From Mycobacterium sp. ACS1612 (GTDB lineage: Bacteria > Actinomycetota > Actinomycetes > Mycobacteriales > Mycobacteriaceae), in the NCBI RefSeq assembly GCF_001667505.1, contig NZ_LZHZ01000060.1, positions 62,001 through 126,000 of the forward strand: a DNA stretch of 64,000 bases. The letters run 5' to 3'. The translations under genes and the position numbers were made by a program. The notes beneath the pieces are model-generated. The model did no database searches. It was given only the letters and a program-made list of their open reading frames with translations, and was not told the origin of the DNA. Below are positions 60,875-64,000 of this stretch, piece by piece (the first letter of the stretch is position 1; every line of letters starts with the position of its first letter).

Positions 60875-61264
60875 ATGGCCAACGCACTGCGTGACCACAT
60901 CACCAGCACGTTACAGAAGCAGGTGGCCAACCCGCTGATGCGACTGCTGCCGTTTCAGACGCTGTTGGAGACGACGGGCCGCAAATCGGGTGCACCCCGA
61001 AGCACGCCGATCGGCGGCAGTCGGGTCGGCGACCAGTTCTGGTTCGTCTCCGAGTTCGGCGAGAAGGCGCAATACGTCAAGAACATCAAGGCCGACCCCA
61101 ACGTCCGGGTGCGGTTGAACGGGCGGTGGCACAAGGGCGTCGCGCATCTTCTGCCCGACGACGATCCGCACGAGCGACTGAAGTCGCTGCCCGCGTTCAA
61201 CAGCATGGGCGTGCGCACCTTCGGCACCAACCTGCTGACCATCCGCGTCGACCTGTTGGATTGA
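60875..61264 (+). CDS. F420-dependent nitroreductase-like (Ddn/DUF385) protein
   Basis: This is a 129-residue protein of the deazaflavin-dependent nitroreductase family. LETTGRKSGAPRSTPIGGSR is the diagnostic first strand and FVSEFGEKAQYVKNIKADPN the second; RVRLNGRWHKGVAHLLPDDD follows. Members reduce quinones or nitro compounds with F420H2. The ATG at 60875 follows GAGAGGGG. It lies 11 bases after the monooxygenase-like gene and is probably co-transcribed. Confidence 0.88.
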   Translation: MANALRDHITSTLQKQVANPLMRLLPFQTLLETTGRKSGAPRSTPIGGSRVGDQFWFVSEFGEKAQYVKNIKADPNVRVRLNGRWHKGVAHLLPDDDPHERLKSLPAFNSMGVRTFGTNLLTIRVDLLD

Positions 61265-61280
61265 CCCGCCCCTGGAAGTA

Positions 61281-61302
61281 AAACTAATATCACTTTTAGT
61301 TT
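61281..61302. promoter_or_regulatory. inverted repeat before the homogentisate-dioxygenase-like gene
   Basis: AAACTA-N10-TAGTTT lies 16-48 bases before the gene, in an A/T-rich patch unusual for this region. It is a candidate operator or promoter element; the arms differ from those at 59658. Confidence 0.5.
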
Positions 61303-61329
61303 CTTACGTCGACGCTGATGGAGGCCACC

Positions 61330-62433
61330 ATGGAATCGTTCGTCCACCTGCGAAAAGGCCGCACCCCGAAGCGATTACACGCCGATCTCGACGGCCTCAA
61401 AGACGACGAGCTCGGCCGCGGGGGCTTCATCGGCCGGACCGCCAACATCTACCGGCGCCACGACCCGACCGCCTACCGCGCCTCCGGGCCACTGCGTCCC
61501 GTCGACGTGCTCGCCGACCAACTGAAGCCGGGTGACGCCACCGACGCGGCGGGCGGGCCGCTGCTGATGTTCTCCAACGCCGACTGCCAGGTGCTGCTGT
61601 CGCGGCGCAGCGATGCGATGCCGTACTTCGTCCGCTACGTCGACGGTGATCTGCTCAGCTTCGTACACCGCGGCTCGGGCCTTCTGGAAACCGAGTTCGG
61701 TCCGCTGCGCTATCGCCAAGGCGATTGGGTCTACATCCCCAAGGCGTGCACGTTCCGCCAAGTCCCCGACGAAGAGTCCACGCTGTTGATGATCCAGGCC
61801 ACCGACGAGTTCCGGGTGCCGCCGCCGGGCTATCTGGGACGACACTTCCCGTTCGACCCGTCGCAGGCCACCATCCCCGAGCCCGCGCCCATCGACGACG
61901 ACGGCCGCGGCGAGTACGAGGTGCGGCTAATCCACCCGTCCGTTGCTGGCGGGCCGACTTCGCTGTTCTACCAACATCATCCGCTCGACGTCGAAGGGTG
62001 GCGCGGCGACAACTTCGCGTTCACGTTCAACATCGACGACTACAACGTGGTGACCTCCGACAGCGTGCACCTACCGCCCACCGTGCATCTGTTCATGCAG
62101 GCCACCGGCGTGTACGTGATGAACTTCCTGCCCAAGCCCGCCGAGGGCGTCCCGGGGACCGAGCGCACGCCCTGGTATCACCGCAACGTCGACTATGACG
62201 AGATCGCGTTCTTCCACGGTGGTTCGCTGTACGGAATACCGATGCCACCCGGACTCATTTCCCATGCACCGCAAGGGGTTCACCACGGCGCGCCCGAGAA
62301 GGCCCGCGAGCGTGCACGCCGCAAATTCGACGAGTACGACTCGGTGGACTGGTCGGTGATCGCGGTGGACACCCGGCGCAGGCTGGAGCCGTCAGCCGAC
62401 GTCCTCGCCAACGACCTGGGACAGCACTCATGA
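61330..62433 (+). CDS. homogentisate 1,2-dioxygenase-like protein
   Basis: This is a 367-residue cupin-fold dioxygenase-like protein of the homogentisate oxygenase family. RNVDYDEIAFFHGGSLYGIP contains the Glu of the iron site and SHAPQGVHHGAPE the His pair; YQHHPLDVEGWRGD is the central strand. It would open an aromatic ring such as homogentisate or a CoA-linked analogue. Length is shorter than the plant and animal enzymes (about 440), as in other actinobacterial relatives. ATG 61330 is preferred to 61318. The next gene overlaps by four bases (ATGA). Confidence 0.85.
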   Translation: MESFVHLRKGRTPKRLHADLDGLKDDELGRGGFIGRTANIYRRHDPTAYRASGPLRPVDVLADQLKPGDATDAAGGPLLMFSNADCQVLLSRRSDAMPYFVRYVDGDLLSFVHRGSGLLETEFGPLRYRQGDWVYIPKACTFRQVPDEESTLLMIQATDEFRVPPPGYLGRHFPFDPSQATIPEPAPIDDDGRGEYEVRLIHPSVAGGPTSLFYQHHPLDVEGWRGDNFAFTFNIDDYNVVTSDSVHLPPTVHLFMQATGVYVMNFLPKPAEGVPGTERTPWYHRNVDYDEIAFFHGGSLYGIPMPPGLISHAPQGVHHGAPEKARERARRKFDEYDSVDWSVIAVDTRRRLEPSADVLANDLGQHS

Positions 62434-63614
62434 CGTCCACGATGGTGAAGTACGAATATGACCGTATCCCGTATTTGATTGCATACCAGAACGTTTCGGG
62501 TGTCCGGGATGTCTACGGCGGCGTCTCCGAGCTGATCGTCCTCGAGAGCTACCTCCTCAAGCCGGAGACCAAGCCATCGGACACGGTGCTGGTGTTCATG
62601 CACCCCATCGGGGGCGGGGCGTACCTGCCGATGATCAACGCGCTGGCCCGCGCGGGGCATCACGTCATCTACTGCAACAGCCGGTTCCGGGGCACGGACT
62701 CCGCGCTGCTGATGGAGAAGGTCGTCGAGGATCTCGGCGAATGCATCAAGGACGCCAAAAACCGGCTTGGCTACCAGAAGGTGGTGCTCGCCGGCTGGAG
62801 CGGCGGCGGCTCGCTGTCGGCGTTCTACCAGCAGCAGGCCACCCACCCGACGGTGACCGCCAGCCCGTCCGGCGACGGGCCCGACCTGACCAAACTGGGC
62901 CTCATCCCCGCCGACGGCATCATGATGCTGGCCGCGCACATCAGCCGCCACGGCACACTGACCGAATGGCTGGACGCGTCCATCCTCGACGAGTCGGACC
63001 CGTCCAAGCGGGACCCCGAACTGGACCTGTACGACCAGGACAACCCCGATCAGCCGCCCTACGCCGAGGAATTCCTGCAGCGCTACCGGGCCGCTCAGGT
63101 GGCACGCAACCGGCGAATCACCAAGTGGGTCAAAGAAAAACTAGCCAAGCTCTCCGAAGAAGGACGCCCCGATGACGAGTTCGCCTTCGTCGTGCACGGC
63201 ACCATGGCCGACCCCCGTTGGCTGGATCCCACGGTCGACCCGAACGAGCGAGAACCGCGCAGCACCTACCTGGGCGACCCGCAGGTGGTCAACATGGGCC
63301 CGTTCGGCCTCGCCCGGTTCTGCACGCTGCGCAGTTGGCTGTCGCAGTGGAGTTACGACGACGCCAACGGCGACGCCGTCAAGGCCGGCCCCGACATCGA
63401 CGTGCCCACGCTGGTGATCGGCAACCTGGCCGACAACGCGTGCACACCCAGCCACACCCGCCGCATCTTCGACGCCATCGGGCATCCTGATAAGGAAATG
63501 CGCGAGATACACGGCGCCAACCACTACTACTCCGGCCCAGACCAGCGCGACGCGCTGCGCGAGGCCGTCGGCATCTGCACGGACTGGCTGCACCGGCACG
63601 GATTCTCGCTATGA
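62430..63614 (+). CDS. alpha/beta hydrolase
   Basis: This is a 394-residue alpha/beta hydrolase. LVFMHPIGGGAYLPMINALA is the oxyanion strand, VVLAGWSGGGSLSAFYQQQA the nucleophile elbow (Ser in GWSGG), LVIGNLADNACTPSH the acid strand and IHGANHYYSGPDQRD the catalytic His. It could hydrolyse a ring-cleavage product or an ester. Start and stop both overlap neighbouring genes (ATGA), so it is translated with them. Confidence 0.88.
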   Translation: MTSTMVKYEYDRIPYLIAYQNVSGVRDVYGGVSELIVLESYLLKPETKPSDTVLVFMHPIGGGAYLPMINALARAGHHVIYCNSRFRGTDSALLMEKVVEDLGECIKDAKNRLGYQKVVLAGWSGGGSLSAFYQQQATHPTVTASPSGDGPDLTKLGLIPADGIMMLAAHISRHGTLTEWLDASILDESDPSKRDPELDLYDQDNPDQPPYAEEFLQRYRAAQVARNRRITKWVKEKLAKLSEEGRPDDEFAFVVHGTMADPRWLDPTVDPNEREPRSTYLGDPQVVNMGPFGLARFCTLRSWLSQWSYDDANGDAVKAGPDIDVPTLVIGNLADNACTPSHTRRIFDAIGHPDKEMREIHGANHYYSGPDQRDALREAVGICTDWLHRHGFSL

Positions 63615-64000
63615 CAGTGGCGAGCCCGCTGGACGGCATCCGGGTCATCGAGGTCGGCACGCTGATCTCCGGGCCCTTCGCGGGCCGCCTGCTCGGCGAC
63701 ATGGGTGCCGAAGTCATCAAGGTCGAACCGCCGGGGGCGCCGGACCCGCTGCGCACCTGGGGTCAGGCCGAACTCGACGGCCATCACTTCTTTTGGACCG
63801 TGCACGCTCGCAACAAGAAAGCCGTCACGCTTAACCTGCGCGAGGAGGCGGGTCGCGCCCTGTTCCTCGACCTCGTCGAGCGCTCCGACATCATCGTCGA
63901 GAACTTCCGGCCCGGCACGCTGGAGAAGTGGAACCTTGGTTACGACGTGCTGCGCGAACGCAATCGAGGCATCATCCTGGTCCGTGTGTCCGGTTACGGT
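63611..64000 (+). CDS. family III CoA transferase, truncated by the window end
   Basis: The first 130 residues of a CaiB/BaiF CoA transferase: GIRVIEVGTLISGPFAGRLL, LGDMGAEVIKVEPPGAPDPL, ARNKKAVTLNLREEAGRALF and DIIVENFRPGTLEKW. The frame is open at position 64000. The ATG overlaps the hydrolase stop by four bases. It would add CoA to an acid produced by the operon. Confidence 0.92.
   Translation, partial: MTVASPLDGIRVIEVGTLISGPFAGRLLGDMGAEVIKVEPPGAPDPLRTWGQAELDGHHFFWTVHARNKKAVTLNLREEAGRALFLDLVERSDIIVENFRPGTLEKWNLGYDVLRERNRGIILVRVSGYG

Overview
The window comes from a GC-rich mycobacterial chromosome, most like a fast-growing environmental species (Mycolicibacterium type). The evidence is gene content: an antigen-85 mycolyltransferase, a carboxylic acid reductase, many FadE-type acyl-CoA dehydrogenases, a DUF732 secreted protein, a Ddn-type F420 protein and a mycothiol-type DinB protein. 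The conserved block prfB-mscS-like-proline-rich protein-ftsE-ftsX-smpB-transporter-ssrA with divergent fprA matches the order I recall for Mycobacterium tuberculosis. All assignments come from reading the sequence; no database search was run.

Region 1 (1-16.5 kb) is lipid and redox metabolism. It holds a SnoaL-like protein, a FadE pair, a DUF732 protein, a 14-TM drug exporter, a membrane esterase, two SDRs around an FAH-family hydrolase, a scrambled acyl-ACP thioesterase remnant, a CNBD/thioredoxin-reductase-like fusion and a full-length carboxylic acid reductase. Region 2 (15.5-23.1 kb) is a LysR-headed catabolic cluster: Asp/Glu racemase, acyl-CoA dehydrogenase, an unusual acyl-CoA synthetase/metallo-beta-lactamase fusion, CoA transferase and enoyl-CoA hydratase. 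Three very small genes follow.

Region 3 (23.98-42.1 kb) is a composite genomic island at the 3' end of ssrA (tmRNA). A 25-base copy of the ssrA 3' end at 23981 lies in direct orientation to the real one at 42083 (24/25 identical), and an 8-base copy occurs at 31385. The left half carries a secreted 20-residue-repeat protein, an integrase scrap, two large dynamin-like GTPases, a HAD hydrolase, a NarL/LuxR response regulator and a STAS protein. The last two share an 18-bp palindromic motif. The right half is a younger-looking insertion. It has a four-gene module of three large tyrosine recombinases plus a small helical protein, and cargo of three poorly known genes: an AlbA_2/Schlafen-type protein, a protein with a C-terminal HEPN-like R-x4-H motif, and a helical protein. 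This cargo is the best candidate here for an undescribed defence system.

Region 4 (42.1-50.4 kb) is core: ssrA, a DinB/mycothiol-type protein, an EamA transporter, smpB, ftsX, ftsE, a proline/threonine-rich membrane protein, an MscS channel, prfB and divergent fprA. The tmRNA and its partner SmpB lie within 2.3 kb of each other, which links trans-translation, release factor 2 and division-site regulation. Region 5 (50.4-58.7 kb) contains a HisN-type phosphatase, a secreted Gly/His-rich peptide, an orphan CHASE3 histidine kinase, fadE24-fadE23 behind a 25-bp repeated operator, a YhdH/AcuI reductase and the antigen-85 gene. Region 6 (59.0-64.0 kb) is a TetR-headed catabolic operon: flavin monooxygenase-like protein, Ddn-like protein, homogentisate dioxygenase-like protein, alpha/beta hydrolase and a CoA transferase cut by the window end. 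Two inverted repeats sit in its promoters.
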